A DNA stretch of 64,000 bases from Caloramator quimbayensis (GCF_900167605.1 NZ_FUYH01000012.1:1-64000), one strand, 5' to 3'; positions 9,907 through 20,104 are shown, counted from the first letter of the stretch. Translations and numbers: made by a program. The notes: a model not told the origin generated them from the sequence alone.

Positions 9907-10671
9907 TTAAATAAAATTTTTAACAAATCCTTTTCTGTGTATTTCGCAAATACCAAATTTTTTAATTGAATCTATATGATCTTTTGTACCATATCCTTTG
10001 TTTTTATCAAAATTATATTGAGGGTATATTTTTGACATTTTATCCATATATGAATCTCTTTCAACTTTAGCAATGATTGAAGCAGCTCCTATAGAAACAG
10101 ATAAATCATCTCCCTTTATTATCGGCATTTGAGGTATTAAAACATCATCAAGCTTTAGTGCATCTATTAAAAGATAATCAGGCTTTATTTTTAATCCTTC
10201 TATTGCTCTTTTCATAGCAAGTTTTGTTGCATTTAAAATATTAATATTATCTATTTCTTCAACAGTAGCATAACCTATTGAAAAATCTATACAATTATTT
10301 TTTATTCTTTCTGATATTTTAGTTCTTTGAGAATGGGACAGCTTTTTAGAATCTTTAATTTCTATTATATCTATTTTGGGATTTAATATGACAGCTGCTG
10401 CATATACAGGACCTGCGAGAGGCCCTCTTCCTACTTCATCAACACCAGCAATATATTTAAAATTTTTTTCATAAAGTTCTGTTTCATATCTTTTTCTATA
10501 ATTGTATTCTTCATTTTTTTCCTTAAGCATCTCAAATTTGTTTTCATATTTTAATATAAGATTTTTAATGCTTTTTCTATCGTCATCTTTAAGGATTTCC
10601 TTTTGCTTCATAAACTGTTCATATGTGCATTCTGATAATATTTTTTTGATTTCATCAACGCTCATTTTCAT
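9907..10671 (-). CDS. rnhB: Ribonuclease HII
   Basis: RNase HII cuts at ribonucleotides embedded in DNA. The conserved metal-binding region is visible: AGVDEVGRGPLAGPVYAAAV, then DSKKLS, DALKL and GAASIIAKVERD. The frame extends upstream to 10737, but the ATG at 10671 has an AAAGG site nine bases upstream and gives 254 residues; it overlaps the end of rbgA by 17 bases, so the two are translationally linked. The N-terminal helical extension of about 70 residues is typical of Firmicutes RnhB. Confidence 0.95.
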   Translation of the reverse strand: MKMSVDEIKKILSECTYEQFMKQKEILKDDDRKSIKNLILKYENKFEMLKEKNEEYNYRKRYETELYEKNFKYIAGVDEVGRGPLAGPVYAAAVILNPKIDIIEIKDSKKLSHSQRTKISERIKNNCIDFSIGYATVEEIDNINILNATKLAMKRAIEGLKIKPDYLLIDALKLDDVLIPQMPIIKGDDLSVSIGAASIIAKVERDSYMDKMSKIYPQYNFDKNKGYGTKDHIDSIKKFGICEIHRKGFVKNFI

Positions 10672-11524
10672 TACAATCAACCTTTCTTGGCCTTTCAAGC
10701 GAAATCTTTCCCATTTTCCCATTTCGATAATCTTCAAGTATAATATTTGAAGTTCTTATAATATCAATGTTCCCGCCAGATACTACACATCCTCTCTTTT
10801 TTCCAATCCTCTCTATAGTTTCAATAGGATTATCTGAAAGTTCTATGTTATATCTCTCAGTTATAACATTTGGTTTTATTTGACTTATTTCTTTTATAAA
10901 TTCAAAGGATAATTCTTCAATATCCAATACCTCATCCTTTATTGCTCGTGTAAATGCAAGGTGAAGAGCTGTTTTTTTATCATCGAATTTAGGCCAGAGA
11001 ATGCCTGGAGTATCTAAAAGTTCAAAACTGCTATTTACTTTAATCCATTGTCTGCTTCTTGTAACCCCTGGTTTATCCCCTGTTTTTGCTGAAGACTTTG
11101 AAGTGAGCTTATTAATAAATGTTGATTTCCCTACGTTTGGTATACCTAATATAAGAGCTCTTATTGGTCTTCCTATTATTCCTCTTTCCATTTGTCTTTC
11201 AATTTTATCTTTAATCGTTTCTTTCACTATATTATATACTTTTTGAATATTTTTACCGGTTGATGAATCAACATCGATTGAATTATATCCCTTGCTTTTA
11301 AAATATTTTATCCACTCATATGTAACTGTATCTTCTGCAAGATCGCATTTATTTAGAATTACAATTTTAGGTTTATTCCCAATAATATTATCTATTTCTG
11401 GATTTTTGCTGCTTTCTGGTATTCTTGCATCTAATATTTCGATTACAATATCAATTAGTTTTAAACTTTCCGCTATTTCTCTTTTGGATTTTACCATATG
11501 ACCTGGATACCATTGTATATTCAT
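10655..11524 (-). CDS. rbgA: 50S ribosome biogenesis GTPase RbgA (YlqF)
   Basis: RbgA is a circularly permuted GTPase needed for late assembly of the large ribosomal subunit, including incorporation of L16 in Bacillus. In this 289-residue protein the G4 motif NKCD (near residue 58) comes before the G1 loop GIPNVGKSTFIN and the G3 DTPG, confirming the permutation. The C-terminal ANTAR-like helical domain follows. The N-terminus IQWYPGHM is characteristic. The ATG at 11524 follows AGGG. It lies after rplS and its terminator and overlaps rnhB. Confidence 0.96.
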   Translation of the reverse strand: MNIQWYPGHMVKSKREIAESLKLIDIVIEILDARIPESSKNPEIDNIIGNKPKIVILNKCDLAEDTVTYEWIKYFKSKGYNSIDVDSSTGKNIQKVYNIVKETIKDKIERQMERGIIGRPIRALILGIPNVGKSTFINKLTSKSSAKTGDKPGVTRSRQWIKVNSSFELLDTPGILWPKFDDKKTALHLAFTRAIKDEVLDIEELSFEFIKEISQIKPNVITERYNIELSDNPIETIERIGKKRGCVVSGGNIDIIRTSNIILEDYRNGKMGKISLERPRKVDCNENER

Positions 11525-11599
11525 AATATTACCCTGCCCTTTTTAAAATTCTTAATATATTTTAACCTAATATATAAAACTTAGCAATTAAGATAAAAT

Positions 11600-11625
11600 A
11601 AAACAGGACCTCTTGGCCCTGTTTT
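11600..11625 (-). terminator. rplS terminator
   Basis: Arms 11600-11610 and 11615-11625 (AAAACAGG.CC) form an 11-bp stem with one G-T pair and a four-base loop, followed on the minus strand by ATTTTATCTT. Confidence 0.8.
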
Positions 11626-11633
11626 AATATTCA

Positions 11634-11981
11634 TTATTCTATTATTTCTTTTACTCTTGTAGCTGACTTTCCTACTTTTTTCCTTAGATAATAAAGTTTT
11701 GCTCTTCTTACTTTACCTCTTCTTGTCACTTCAATCTTATCAATCATTGGTGAATGCACAGGAAATGTTCTTTCAACGCCAACTCCATAAGCTATTCTTC
11801 TAACAGTAAAAGTTTCTCTTAAACCGCCATTTTGTCTTTTTATAACTAAGCCTTCAAAAATCTGAATTCTTTCTCTGTTTCCTTCTTTTACTTTTACATG
11901 AACTTTTACTGTATCACCCACTCTAAAGCTTGGAAGGTCTTTTTTCATCTGCTCAGCTTCAATTGCTCTTATAATATCCAT
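11634..11981 (-). CDS. rplS: 50S ribosomal protein L19
   Basis: L19 sits at the 30S-50S interface. The 115-residue product has the family length and the conserved [25 protein letters not shown] and [14 protein letters not shown] segments. The frame extends upstream to 12002, but the ATG at 11981 has an ideal AAGGAGGT site and matches the family N-terminus MDIIRAIE. It has its own promoter after trmD and a strong terminator, so it forms a separate or additional transcription unit. Confidence 0.97.
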   Translation of the reverse strand: MDIIRAIEAEQMKKDLPSFRVGDTVKVHVKVKEGNRERIQIFEGLVIKRQNGGLRETFTVRRIAYGVGVERTFPVHSPMIDKIEVTRRGKVRRAKLYYLRKKVGKSATRVKEIIE

Positions 11982-12052
11982 ACTACTAACCTCCTTCTTC
12001 ATAGACGTTCATACACGTTGCTGCAGAGGAACGCCCGTAATACACATATTGT

Positions 12053-12081
12053 ATTTTAACACATATTTTTTTTTATTACAA
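12053..12081 (-). promoter_or_regulatory. Predicted sigma-A promoter for rplS
   Basis: Minus strand -35 TTGTAA (12076-12081) and -10 TAAAAT (12053-12058), spacer 17 including an A9 run. The expected leader before the rplS ATG is about 65 bases. Confidence 0.5.
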
Positions 12082-12084
12082 CAT

Positions 12085-12822
12085 TTATTTCTCTTTTTTT
12101 CTATTTTTTATATCTTCAAGCATCTTCATATCTTCATTAGATAAATCTATTTTTTTCAAAAGATCAGGTCTTCTTTTATAAGTAATTTTAAGGGACTCGT
12201 ATCTTCTCCATTTTCTTATATTTTCATGGTGGCCGGATAATAAAACATCAGGAACTTTCATTCCTCTAAATTCTTCCGGTCTTGTATATTGGGGATATTC
12301 AAGAAGTCCAGAATAAAAGGACTCATCTTCAAAACTTTCATTCGAGGATAAAACTCCTGGTATTAGTCTTGATACTGAATCGATTATTGCCATACAGGCA
12401 ATTTCTCCACCGGTTAAAACAAAATCTCCAATAGATATCTCTCTATCTATCAAAGGCATTATCCTTTCATCTATTCCTTCGTAATGACCGCATATTAACA
12501 TAACATGATTTATGTTACTTAATTCTTTAGATATATTTTGATTGAAAACTTCTCCTTTAGGAGACATTAAAATAGTATAGGGTTTATAACCATATATATT
12601 TTTAACGTAATCTACAGTATTATAAATAGGTTCAGCCTGCATAACCATACCTGCGCCGCCCCCATAGGGGTAATCATCGACTTTCCTATGTTTATTAGTT
12701 GTAAAATCTCTAATATTATATATATTAAGACGAATTAAATTATTATCCCTGGCTCGCTTTATAATACTGTAACTAAATATATCAAACATTTCGGGAAATA
12801 GAGTTAATACATCAAATATCAT
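12085..12822 (-). CDS. trmD: tRNA (guanine-N1)-methyltransferase TrmD
   Basis: TrmD makes m1G37 next to the anticodon, which prevents frameshifting. The 245-residue SPOUT enzyme shows the N-terminal LFPEMF, the substrate-facing [13 protein letters not shown] and the trefoil-knot AdoMet site ([24 protein letters not shown]). The start ATG overlaps the rimM stop as ATGA, so the two are translationally coupled. The order rimM-trmD-rplS is conserved in nearly all bacteria. Confidence 0.98.
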   Translation of the reverse strand: MIFDVLTLFPEMFDIFSYSIIKRARDNNLIRLNIYNIRDFTTNKHRKVDDYPYGGGAGMVMQAEPIYNTVDYVKNIYGYKPYTILMSPKGEVFNQNISKELSNINHVMLICGHYEGIDERIMPLIDREISIGDFVLTGGEIACMAIIDSVSRLIPGVLSSNESFEDESFYSGLLEYPQYTRPEEFRGMKVPDVLLSGHHENIRKWRRYESLKITYKRRPDLLKKIDLSNEDMKMLEDIKNRKKEK

Positions 12823-13325
12823 AGCAGTCCCTCGATAACATTTATTATCATTTTACCTTCATTAATATTAATAAGACTGACAACATCTTTTATTGCAGGG
12901 ATGTAAAAAGTTTTTCCATCCTCTGCAGTAATTTCATATACGTCATTGCTTCCAGTAGAAAAGACAGATGTCAGTTTCCCAAGTGCTTTTCCTTTATTGT
13001 CAAATACATCAAGTCCTATAAGATCAGCTATAAAATAAGTATTTTCAGGCAATTTAACAGCGTTTTCTCTGTCTATATAAATATATTCACTTTTTAATTT
13101 TTCAGCATCATTCATTGAATCTATCCCTGAGAGCTTTAATATAGGAAATTGTTTAATATATTTTACTGCTTCAACGTTTGTTTTTACATACTCATTTTCT
13201 ATTTTCCTAAAAACATATTTTAATTTATTAAATCGCTTTACATCGTCGGTTAATGGATATATTTTAACTTCACCCTTTATGCCATGAGTATTTATTATTT
13301 GCCCTATTTTTAGATATTCCTTCAT
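12819..13325 (-). CDS. rimM: 16S rRNA processing protein RimM
   Basis: RimM binds ribosomal protein S19 and helps mature the 30S head. The 168-residue protein has the N-terminal beta-barrel with [16 protein letters not shown] and a C-terminal PRC-barrel domain ([13 protein letters not shown]...[14 protein letters not shown]). The ATG at 13325 follows GGGTG; an adjacent in-frame TTG is less likely. It overlaps trmD by four bases. The ylqD gene found between khpA and rimM in Bacillus is missing; a hairpin occupies the gap. Confidence 0.95.
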   Translation of the reverse strand: MKEYLKIGQIINTHGIKGEVKIYPLTDDVKRFNKLKYVFRKIENEYVKTNVEAVKYIKQFPILKLSGIDSMNDAEKLKSEYIYIDRENAVKLPENTYFIADLIGLDVFDNKGKALGKLTSVFSTGSNDVYEITAEDGKTFYIPAIKDVVSLININEGKMIINVIEGLL

Positions 13326-13348
13326 CAAATCACCCTTTATATTAAAGA

Positions 13349-13370
13349 AGAGTTAGGATAGCCTAACTCT
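13349..13370 (-). terminator. Hairpin between khpA and rimM (partial terminator)
   Basis: Nine-base arms (13349-13357, 13362-13370, AGAGTTAGG) with a four-base loop, immediately after the khpA stop. The following TCTTCTTTAA is only a weak T tract, so readthrough into rimM is expected. Confidence 0.55.
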
Positions 13371-13377
13371 TTATATA

Positions 13378-13605
13378 TTATATTATCTCAACAACTACTC
13401 TTTTATTCTGCTTTGTAGCTGCTGCCTTGACAACAGTTCTAATAGCTTTAGCTATTCTTCCTTGCTTGCCAATAACCTTACCCATATCTTCTGGAGCAAC
13501 CCTAAGTTCAATGATAACTGATTGTTCTCCAGAGATTTCTGATACCTTAACAGCATCAGGATTGTCAACTAAAGATTTTGCAATAAGTTCAACAAGTTCT
13601 TTCAT
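13378..13605 (-). CDS. khpA: KH-domain RNA-binding protein KhpA (YlqC)
   Basis: KhpA is a small RNA-binding protein that pairs with KhpB/Jag and affects cell elongation and RNA metabolism in pneumococcus and other Firmicutes. The 75 residues are one KH domain with the GxxG loop visible as [13 protein letters not shown]. The ATG at 13605 follows GGAGGTG. It lies directly after rpsP, its invariant neighbour. Confidence 0.94.
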   Translation of the reverse strand: MKELVELIAKSLVDNPDAVKVSEISGEQSVIIELRVAPEDMGKVIGKQGRIAKAIRTVVKAAATKQNKRVVVEII

Positions 13606-13620
13606 AATAATGCACCTCCA

Positions 13621-13866
13621 TTATTCGATGATACCTGCTTTTTTAAATAAGCTTCTTACAGTATCTGATGGTTGTGCACCATTTGATAACCATTTCTTTG
13701 CTTTTTCTGTATCGATTTTAACTTCGGATGGTTCAGTTATTGGATTATAATATCCAATCTCTTCGATGAATTTACCATCTCTTGGTGATCTTGAATCAGC
13801 TACAACTATTCTGTAGAAAGGAGCTTTTTTAGCACCCATTCTTCTTAATCTGATTTTTACTGCCAT
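13621..13866 (-). CDS. rpsP: 30S ribosomal protein S16
   Basis: The 81-residue product has the family start [25 protein letters not shown] and the downstream EEIGYYNP segment. The ATG at 13866 follows AAGGAGGTG. It stands between ffh and khpA in the conserved SRP-ribosomal cluster. Confidence 0.98.
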   Translation of the reverse strand: MAVKIRLRRMGAKKAPFYRIVVADSRSPRDGKFIEEIGYYNPITEPSEVKIDTEKAKKWLSNGAQPSDTVRSLFKKAGIIE

Positions 13867-13895
13867 TTACTTCACCTCCTTAAAAATGCCATAAA

Positions 13896-15236
13896 TTATT
13901 TAAAGAAAGGAAATTTTATTTTCCCTTTTTTCATATTCTTTTGCATGTCTGCAAACTGTTTCATCATTTTTTTAGATTGTTCAAAACCAGTTAAAAGTTT
14001 ATTTACTTCTTGAATTGAAGTTCCGGAGCCTGCTGCAATTCTTCTTTTTCTGCTTGAATTAATGATAGAAGGGTTTTGCCTTTCCTGTTTTGTCATAGAC
14101 TTAATTATTGCTTCAGTATGTGCCAATTCTTTTTCATCTATATCAATGTCTCCAAGTTTGCTTGAATCTATTCCTGGTATCATCTTAAGCAAATCCTTCA
14201 TAGGCCCCATTTTCTTCATCTGCTGCATTTGCTCTAAAAAATCTTCTAAAGTAAACTGCTGATGCATAAGCTTGCTCTGAAGATCCATTGCTTTTTTTTC
14301 ATCTATTGCTTCCTGAGCTTTTTCTATTAAACTAAGTATATCTCCCATTCCAAGTATACGTGATGCCATTCTATCTGGATAAAACACTTCAATGTCAGTA
14401 AGCTTTTCACCAATACCGACGAATTTAATAGGCTTTCCTGTAACAGCCTTTACAGATATTGCAGCTCCTCCACGAGTATCTCCGTCAAGTTTTGTAAGAA
14501 TAGCACCAGTAATATCAAGAGAATTATTAAACTGCTCAGCAACATTTACAGCATCTTGACCTGTCATTGCGTCTATTACAAGAAGTATTTCATTCGGTGT
14601 TACTGAATTTTTAATGTTAATCAGCTCATTCATCAATTCTTCATCAATATGAAGTCTGCCGGCTGTGTCTATGATTACATAATCACATCCGGATTTTTTT
14701 GCATTCTCAATTCCTGCCTTTGCTATATCAACAGGATTGATTTTGTCTCCGAGGGAAAAAACAGGAACATCAATTTGAGAACCTAATACTTGAAGCTGCT
14801 TTATAGCTGCAGGTCTATATACATCTGCTGCAACAAGCATAGGCTTTTTACTGTGTTTCTTTAAGTAAAGAGCAAGCTTTCCAGCCATAGTTGTCTTTCC
14901 GGCACCCTGCAATCCCACAAACATAATAACCGTTGGAGGTACAGGAGAAATATTAAGCTTACTTTCATTTTTTCCCATCAGATTTATTAATTCTTCATTT
15001 ACTATTTTAATAACATGCTGTGCAGGAGTTAAGCTTTCCATAACCTCTTGCCCGACAGCTCTTTCACTCACTGAGTTAACAAAGTCTTTAACGACTTTAT
15101 AATTTACATCAGCCTCAAGCATGGCAAGCTTGACTTCTCTCATTGCATCCTTAACATCTTTTTCAGTTAATTTGCCTTTGTTTTTAAGTTTCTTGAATGT
15201 TTGCTGAAGCTTTGAAGTTAAGCCCTCAAAAGCCAT
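13896..15236 (-). CDS. ffh: Signal recognition particle protein Ffh
   Basis: Ffh binds 4.5S/6S RNA and signal sequences to target proteins to the membrane. The 446-residue protein has the N domain, the GTPase G domain (GLQGAGKTTMAGKLA, DTAGRLHID, TKLDGDTRGGAA) and a methionine-rich M domain (about residue 300 onward, QFTLEDFLEQMQQMKKMGP, GSGTSIQEVN) that binds signal peptides and RNA. The ATG at 15236 follows AGGAGGG. It is cotranscribed with ylxM, 14 bases upstream, and with rpsP downstream. Confidence 0.98.
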   Translation of the reverse strand: MAFEGLTSKLQQTFKKLKNKGKLTEKDVKDAMREVKLAMLEADVNYKVVKDFVNSVSERAVGQEVMESLTPAQHVIKIVNEELINLMGKNESKLNISPVPPTVIMFVGLQGAGKTTMAGKLALYLKKHSKKPMLVAADVYRPAAIKQLQVLGSQIDVPVFSLGDKINPVDIAKAGIENAKKSGCDYVIIDTAGRLHIDEELMNELINIKNSVTPNEILLVIDAMTGQDAVNVAEQFNNSLDITGAILTKLDGDTRGGAAISVKAVTGKPIKFVGIGEKLTDIEVFYPDRMASRILGMGDILSLIEKAQEAIDEKKAMDLQSKLMHQQFTLEDFLEQMQQMKKMGPMKDLLKMIPGIDSSKLGDIDIDEKELAHTEAIIKSMTKQERQNPSIINSSRKRRIAAGSGTSIQEVNKLLTGFEQSKKMMKQFADMQKNMKKGKIKFPFFK

Positions 15237-15250
15237 AAATAGCCCTCCTA

Positions 15251-15586
15251 TTAAATATCTATAAGCTCATCGATTATATCTATTACGCTTTTAATTTCTG
15301 TATCATCAACTTTACTCATTAGTATATTTTTTGCTTTTATTAACTTTTCTCTCTGTATCATAAATCTTTTTACTAATCCAAGTTCTTTCTCATATTCTTC
15401 AAGAATCTTTTCGCTTCTTTTAACAATATCATGAACAGCCTGTCTAGACACTCCGAATTCTTCGGAAATTTCACTAAGGGACATATCCTCCTCATAATGC
15501 AAAGACATAAATAGTTTTTGTTTTTCAGTTAAAAGACCTCCATAAAAGTCGAGAAGAAGGGCTTTTTGACTAAATTTATCTATCAT
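15251..15586 (-). CDS. ylxM: YlxM/p13 family SRP-associated helix-turn-helix protein
   Basis: YlxM is a small sigma-region-4-like protein encoded next to ffh; in streptococci it modulates SRP GTPase activity. The protein has a helix-turn-helix (MSLSEISEEFGVSRQAVHDIVKRS) and a C-terminal helical part. The upstream in-frame GTG belongs to the GGGTG ribosome binding site; the ATG at 15586 gives 111 residues. A strong sigma-A promoter lies just before it, so it opens the ylxM-ffh-rpsP-khpA-rimM-trmD unit. Confidence 0.9.
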   Translation of the reverse strand: MIDKFSQKALLLDFYGGLLTEKQKLFMSLHYEEDMSLSEISEEFGVSRQAVHDIVKRSEKILEEYEKELGLVKRFMIQREKLIKAKNILMSKVDDTEIKSVIDIIDELIDI

Positions 15587-15603
15587 AATTAACACCCAGA
15601 ATT

Positions 15604-15632
15604 ATAATAACAAAATCTATTAATGCTGTCAA
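15604..15632 (-). promoter_or_regulatory. Predicted sigma-A promoter for ylxM-ffh-rpsP cluster
   Basis: Minus strand consensus -35 TTGACA (15627-15632) and -10 TATTAT (15604-15609), spacer 17. The ylxM ATG is only 17 bases past the -10 box, so the leader is very short. Confidence 0.7.
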
Positions 15633-15648
15633 GTATTTTTACTTAACA

Positions 15649-16554
15649 TTAAAAAATTGCATCAACAAAGGCCTTAGGGTTAAATTCTTGAAGATCTTCT
15701 ATTCCTTCGCCTACTCCAATCATTTTTACAGGAATATTTAGTTCATTGCTTACGGCAATTACAATTCCTCCCTTTGCTGTACCATCAAGTTTAGTTAAGA
15801 TAATTCCATTAACATCTGAAACTTCCATAAACTGTTTAGCCTGAATTAAAGCGTTTTGCCCAGTTGTAGCATCTAAAACAAGAAGCGTTTGTTTATATGC
15901 CTGACTATATTCTTTTTCTAATATTTTGTTGATTTTTCTAAGTTCTTCCATGAGATTCTTTTTGTTGTGAAGTCTTCCAGCAGTATCGCATATTAATATA
16001 TCTGCTTTTTTAGCTTTTGCAGATTGTATAGCATCAAATATTACTGCTGCAGGATCAGAACCCTCTTGATGCTTTATTACTTCAATACCGCATCTTCTGC
16101 CCCATACTTCGAGCTGATCTATTGCTGCTGCTCTAAAGGTATCGCCTGCTGCAAGAGCTACCTTAAATCCTTTATTTTTTAAATAATATGCCATTTTGCC
16201 AATAGATGTTGTTTTGCCAACTCCATTTACACCAACAATAAGAAATACAGCAGGTGTATTTTCAGGTATTATTCCCATATCGTTATTGCCCATCATTTCA
16301 ACGATGATTTCTTTAAGCGTTTGTTTTACGTTTTCAGAATCGGATATTTTATTTTCTTTTACTCTTTTTCTTAAGGTATCTATTATTTCTGAGGAAGTTT
16401 TGTAGCCAATATCCGACATTATCATAGCTTCTTCAAGTTCTTCAAATAGTTCTTCATCTATTTTTTTATTTAATGATAATACTTCTCCTATTTTATCTGC
16501 TAAGCTGTCCCTTGTTTTTGTTAGTCCTTCCTTTAATTTATCAAACCAGCCCAT
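15649..16554 (-). CDS. ftsY: Signal recognition particle receptor FtsY
   Basis: FtsY is the membrane-associated GTPase that docks the SRP-ribosome complex. The 301 residues cover only the N and G domains (GVNGVGKTTSIGKMAYYL, CDTAGRLHNKKNL, TKLDGTAKGG, IGVGEGIEDLQEF); the long acidic A domain of Escherichia coli FtsY is absent, as usual in Firmicutes. The ATG at 16554 is one base after the smc stop and its AAAGGAGG site lies inside the smc 3' end, so translation is coupled to smc. Confidence 0.97.
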   Translation of the reverse strand: MGWFDKLKEGLTKTRDSLADKIGEVLSLNKKIDEELFEELEEAMIMSDIGYKTSSEIIDTLRKRVKENKISDSENVKQTLKEIIVEMMGNNDMGIIPENTPAVFLIVGVNGVGKTTSIGKMAYYLKNKGFKVALAAGDTFRAAAIDQLEVWGRRCGIEVIKHQEGSDPAAVIFDAIQSAKAKKADILICDTAGRLHNKKNLMEELRKINKILEKEYSQAYKQTLLVLDATTGQNALIQAKQFMEVSDVNGIILTKLDGTAKGGIVIAVSNELNIPVKMIGVGEGIEDLQEFNPKAFVDAIF

Positions 16555-16555
16555 A

Positions 16556-19500
16556 TTAATTGCCTCCTTTTAATTTTAGTGAAATAACTTTTGATATACC
16601 TTTCTCTTCCATTGTAACTCCATAAAGCATATCAGCAGCAGCCATGGAACCTTTTCTATGAGTAATAACAATAAATTGTGTATCCTTAGAATAATCTTTT
16701 AAAAATTTTGCAAATCTATTAACATTTGCATCATCAAGAGCAGCTTCTATTTCATCAAGTACACAAAAGGGTGTTGGCTTCATTCTGAGAATAGCAAATA
16801 AAAGAGCTATTGCAGACAGACCTCTTTCCCCTCCTGATAAAAGTGAAAGACTTTGAAGTTTTTTCCCAGGCGGCTGAACAATAATATCAATTCCGCATGT
16901 TAATATATCATCATTTTCAAGTTTTAAATCCGCAAAACCTCCTCCAAATAGTTCTTTAAATGTTTGATTAAAATTGTTTTTTATAATTATAAATTTTTCT
17001 TCAAATTGTTCTTTCATCTTTTTTTCAATTTCATTTATTATATCAATAAGAGAATTTTCAGCTCTTAAAAGATCTTCTCTCTGCTTTGATAAAAATTCAT
17101 ATCTTTCAGTTACTCTTTTGTATTCTTCTATAGCATTAACATTAATATCGCCTAAATTCTTAATTTCATTTTTTAAATCAGCAATTCTTATATTTGCTTC
17201 GGACATGCTTTTTAGAGTCTTTCTAAATTGTGCTGCCTGAGCCATACTTATCTCGTAATCATCCCAGACTTTTTTTGTATGCATATCTATTTCTGATTCA
17301 AGTTTTGATTTGGATATTTCTAACCTATGAATTGAGTTTATTAAATTCTTTATGTTTTCTTCTATATCATTAAAATTGCTTTCCTCCTTTGAAATCATTT
17401 GAGCAGTTTTCTTTTTATTCTCTTCTATATCATTGAAGTTTTTATTAAATATTTCTATGTCTTTTATAATTTTTTCTATCAACTCTTTATTCTTTACAAT
17501 ATCTTTTTCCAATAAAGCTGTTTTTTTATCAATATTCTCAATTTCATGATTTTGATAATTCAATTTCTGCTTGATTGAATCCAAATTCTTTTCTATCCTA
17601 TTTATTTCATTATTAATTGCTTCTAAAGTTTTTAACTTTTCTGCTAAAGATATTTTTTTTGATGTTAGGTCAGTAGAAATATTATTTCTCTGTTCTTTTA
17701 AGTCTTTATAATTTAACTGTATGTTCTCAATATCATTTTCAATTCTTTTTTGATTTTCAATATAATCCTGTAACATTGATTTATTATAGTTTTCGTTTTC
17801 GGTATTTTTTTTGCTCTCTATATCAATTTGTTCAATCTCAATATTAACATCTTTAATTATTTCTTCAATATTTGAAATTTCTTTTTTAACTATCGCAAGT
17901 TTCTGATTTTCAGCTTGTATTTTTGATGATAATTCCATGATGCTGTTATTGTTTTCGTTAAGTTCTATCTTTTTAATATTAACTTTTTCAGAGTTTGAAT
18001 ATATTTCGTCTACAATCTTTTTTAAATTTTCCTTTTCTATTATTATTAAAGATTTAAGCTCTTCTATTTGATTTTTTCTTGAAAATATACCTGTAGTCTT
18101 AGCAGAATTGCTTCCACCTGTAAATGCGCCTCCAATGTTTATAACATCGCCATCAGCAGTAACTATTCTATAATTATAATTAGTTTTTTTAGCAATTATA
18201 TTTGCTGTATCTAAATTATCACAAATCAATACTCTTCCTAATATATTAGTAATAGCATTTTTAAATTTTATATCATAATTAACTAAATCAGAAGCAACTC
18301 CTAAAAACCCTTTTATACTCTTTAATTGTTCATTGATTACAAATTCCTTGCCTTTAATTATCGATAAAGGTAAAAATGTTGCTCTTCCAATATTATTTTT
18401 CTTTAAATAATTTATAAGCATTATAGATGTTTCTTCATTATCAACCACTATATTTTGTATAGATGAACCTAAAGCAATTTCAATAGCTGTCTCTAAACCC
18501 TTAGGGACATAGATAAGATCGCTTATAGTTCCAAAAACTTTTCTGTTATCTTTATAATTTATTAGTATTGATTTTACAGCCCTATTAAAGCCCTCCATAT
18601 CCTTATCCATATCTAAAAGGGTTTTATATTTTGCTTCAATTGTCTTTAACTTTTCAAAACAAAACTTATTTTCTCTATTAAGTTCATCTTCCTTTTTTTC
18701 AAGATTTAAAATCTCATAAGATATATCTGATGATTTTTGCTTTAAAAAAGCCATATCATCGCTGTAATTTTTGATAATTTTTGTTATGCTTTCTGCTTCT
18801 AAATTTAAAACATCTATTTTTTTATTTTTAGCATCAATTTCTTTTTTTAACTGCAGCTTTCTATTATTAAGACTTCCCATTAAAATGGATGATGAATTTA
18901 TTTTATTATTTATATCAGAAATATCTTTAATAATTTGAAGTAAATCACTCTTTTTTGATTCTAATAAAGTTTCTAAATCATTACATTTGGTATTCAATCT
19001 TTCAAATTCTTTTTCTATTTTTTCTACTTCTAATTGTGCAGCATTAATATCCTGATTTATTTTTGATTTATTTGATAAAATCGATTCATGCTCAGTATTT
19101 AAGTTTTGAATATTTATTTTTTCTTCATCAAATTCTTTAATTAATCTTTCTTTATCATTGATTAAATTCTGCTTTCTTTCCTGAAGCAGATTTAAATTTC
19201 CCGATAAAGCCTCATATTTTTTTTCCAGCTCTACCCTTTCATTGTTTTTAAACTCATATTCTTTTTCTATTTCTGATAAATCTCTTTTGTATTTGGCAAT
19301 CAACTGTATTTTTTCACTTTTTTTAAATTCTAAATCATCTTTACTATCTTCAAGACTATTAATTTGTGATAAGCAGTTGTTAAGTTTATTTTTAGCATTT
19401 TCATAGTTATAAAGTATTACATTTATATCTAATTCTTTTAATTCATCTCTTAGAGCTAAATATTTTTTTGCTTTATCTGACTGCTCTTTTAAAGGCTCAA

Positions 19501-20104
19501 TTTGTTCATCAAGATTATTAATTATATCTAAAATTCTTATAAGATTTTGTTTTGTTGTTTCAAGTTTTTTTTCAGCTTCAAGTTTTCTAGTTTTATATTT
19601 AACTATGCCTGCTGCCTCTTCAAAAAGCATTCTTCTATCTTCTGATTTTGAACTTAAAATTTCTTCAATTTTTCCCTGACCAATCAAAGAATAACCATCT
19701 GTTCCTATTCCTGTATCCATAAAAAGTTCAGTAATATCTTTTAATCTGCATTGGGTGTTATTTATTAAATACTCGCTCTCTCCGGATTTATAAAGTCTTC
19801 TTGTTACTGTAATTTCAGAATAATCATATGGAAACATCTTCTTTGAATTATCAATTGTAAGCGATACCTCAGCGCATCCAAGACCTTTTCTGCTTTCTGT
19901 TCCTGCAAAAATTATATCATCCATCTTTGAACCTCTCAGGGTCTTTGCGCTCTGCTCACCCAATACCCACTTTATACTATCATATATATTGCTTTTCCCT
20001 GAACCATTAGGACCAACAATTGCCGTAATCCCTTTATCAAATTCTAAATCAACTTTATCTGCAAAAGATTTAAACCCTTTTATTTCAAGCCTTTTTAAGT
20101 ACAA
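16556..20104 (-). CDS. smc: Chromosome partition protein Smc
   Basis: Smc is the ATPase of bacterial condensin and works with ScpA and ScpB. The 1182-residue protein has the N-terminal head with Walker A GPNGSGKSN at 31-39, a coiled coil, the hinge (about residues 510-680, VFGTISDLIYVPKGLETAIE and GRVLICDNLDTA), the return coiled coil, and the C-terminal head with signature LLSGGERGLSAIALLFA and Walker B FCVLDEIEAALDDANV. The start is TTG at 20104, six bases after AAAGGGGTG, giving MYLKRLEIKGFKSFA. It has its own promoter and a leader hairpin. Confidence 0.98.
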   Translation of the reverse strand: MYLKRLEIKGFKSFADKVDLEFDKGITAIVGPNGSGKSNIYDSIKWVLGEQSAKTLRGSKMDDIIFAGTESRKGLGCAEVSLTIDNSKKMFPYDYSEITVTRRLYKSGESEYLINNTQCRLKDITELFMDTGIGTDGYSLIGQGKIEEILSSKSEDRRMLFEEAAGIVKYKTRKLEAEKKLETTKQNLIRILDIINNLDEQIEPLKEQSDKAKKYLALRDELKELDINVILYNYENAKNKLNNCLSQINSLEDSKDDLEFKKSEKIQLIAKYKRDLSEIEKEYEFKNNERVELEKKYEALSGNLNLLQERKQNLINDKERLIKEFDEEKINIQNLNTEHESILSNKSKINQDINAAQLEVEKIEKEFERLNTKCNDLETLLESKKSDLLQIIKDISDINNKINSSSILMGSLNNRKLQLKKEIDAKNKKIDVLNLEAESITKIIKNYSDDMAFLKQKSSDISYEILNLEKKEDELNRENKFCFEKLKTIEAKYKTLLDMDKDMEGFNRAVKSILINYKDNRKVFGTISDLIYVPKGLETAIEIALGSSIQNIVVDNEETSIMLINYLKKNNIGRATFLPLSIIKGKEFVINEQLKSIKGFLGVASDLVNYDIKFKNAITNILGRVLICDNLDTANIIAKKTNYNYRIVTADGDVINIGGAFTGGSNSAKTTGIFSRKNQIEELKSLIIIEKENLKKIVDEIYSNSEKVNIKKIELNENNNSIMELSSKIQAENQKLAIVKKEISNIEEIIKDVNIEIEQIDIESKKNTENENYNKSMLQDYIENQKRIENDIENIQLNYKDLKEQRNNISTDLTSKKISLAEKLKTLEAINNEINRIEKNLDSIKQKLNYQNHEIENIDKKTALLEKDIVKNKELIEKIIKDIEIFNKNFNDIEENKKKTAQMISKEESNFNDIEENIKNLINSIHRLEISKSKLESEIDMHTKKVWDDYEISMAQAAQFRKTLKSMSEANIRIADLKNEIKNLGDINVNAIEEYKRVTERYEFLSKQREDLLRAENSLIDIINEIEKKMKEQFEEKFIIIKNNFNQTFKELFGGGFADLKLENDDILTCGIDIIVQPPGKKLQSLSLLSGGERGLSAIALLFAILRMKPTPFCVLDEIEAALDDANVNRFAKFLKDYSKDTQFIVITHRKGSMAAADMLYGVTMEEKGISKVISLKLKGGN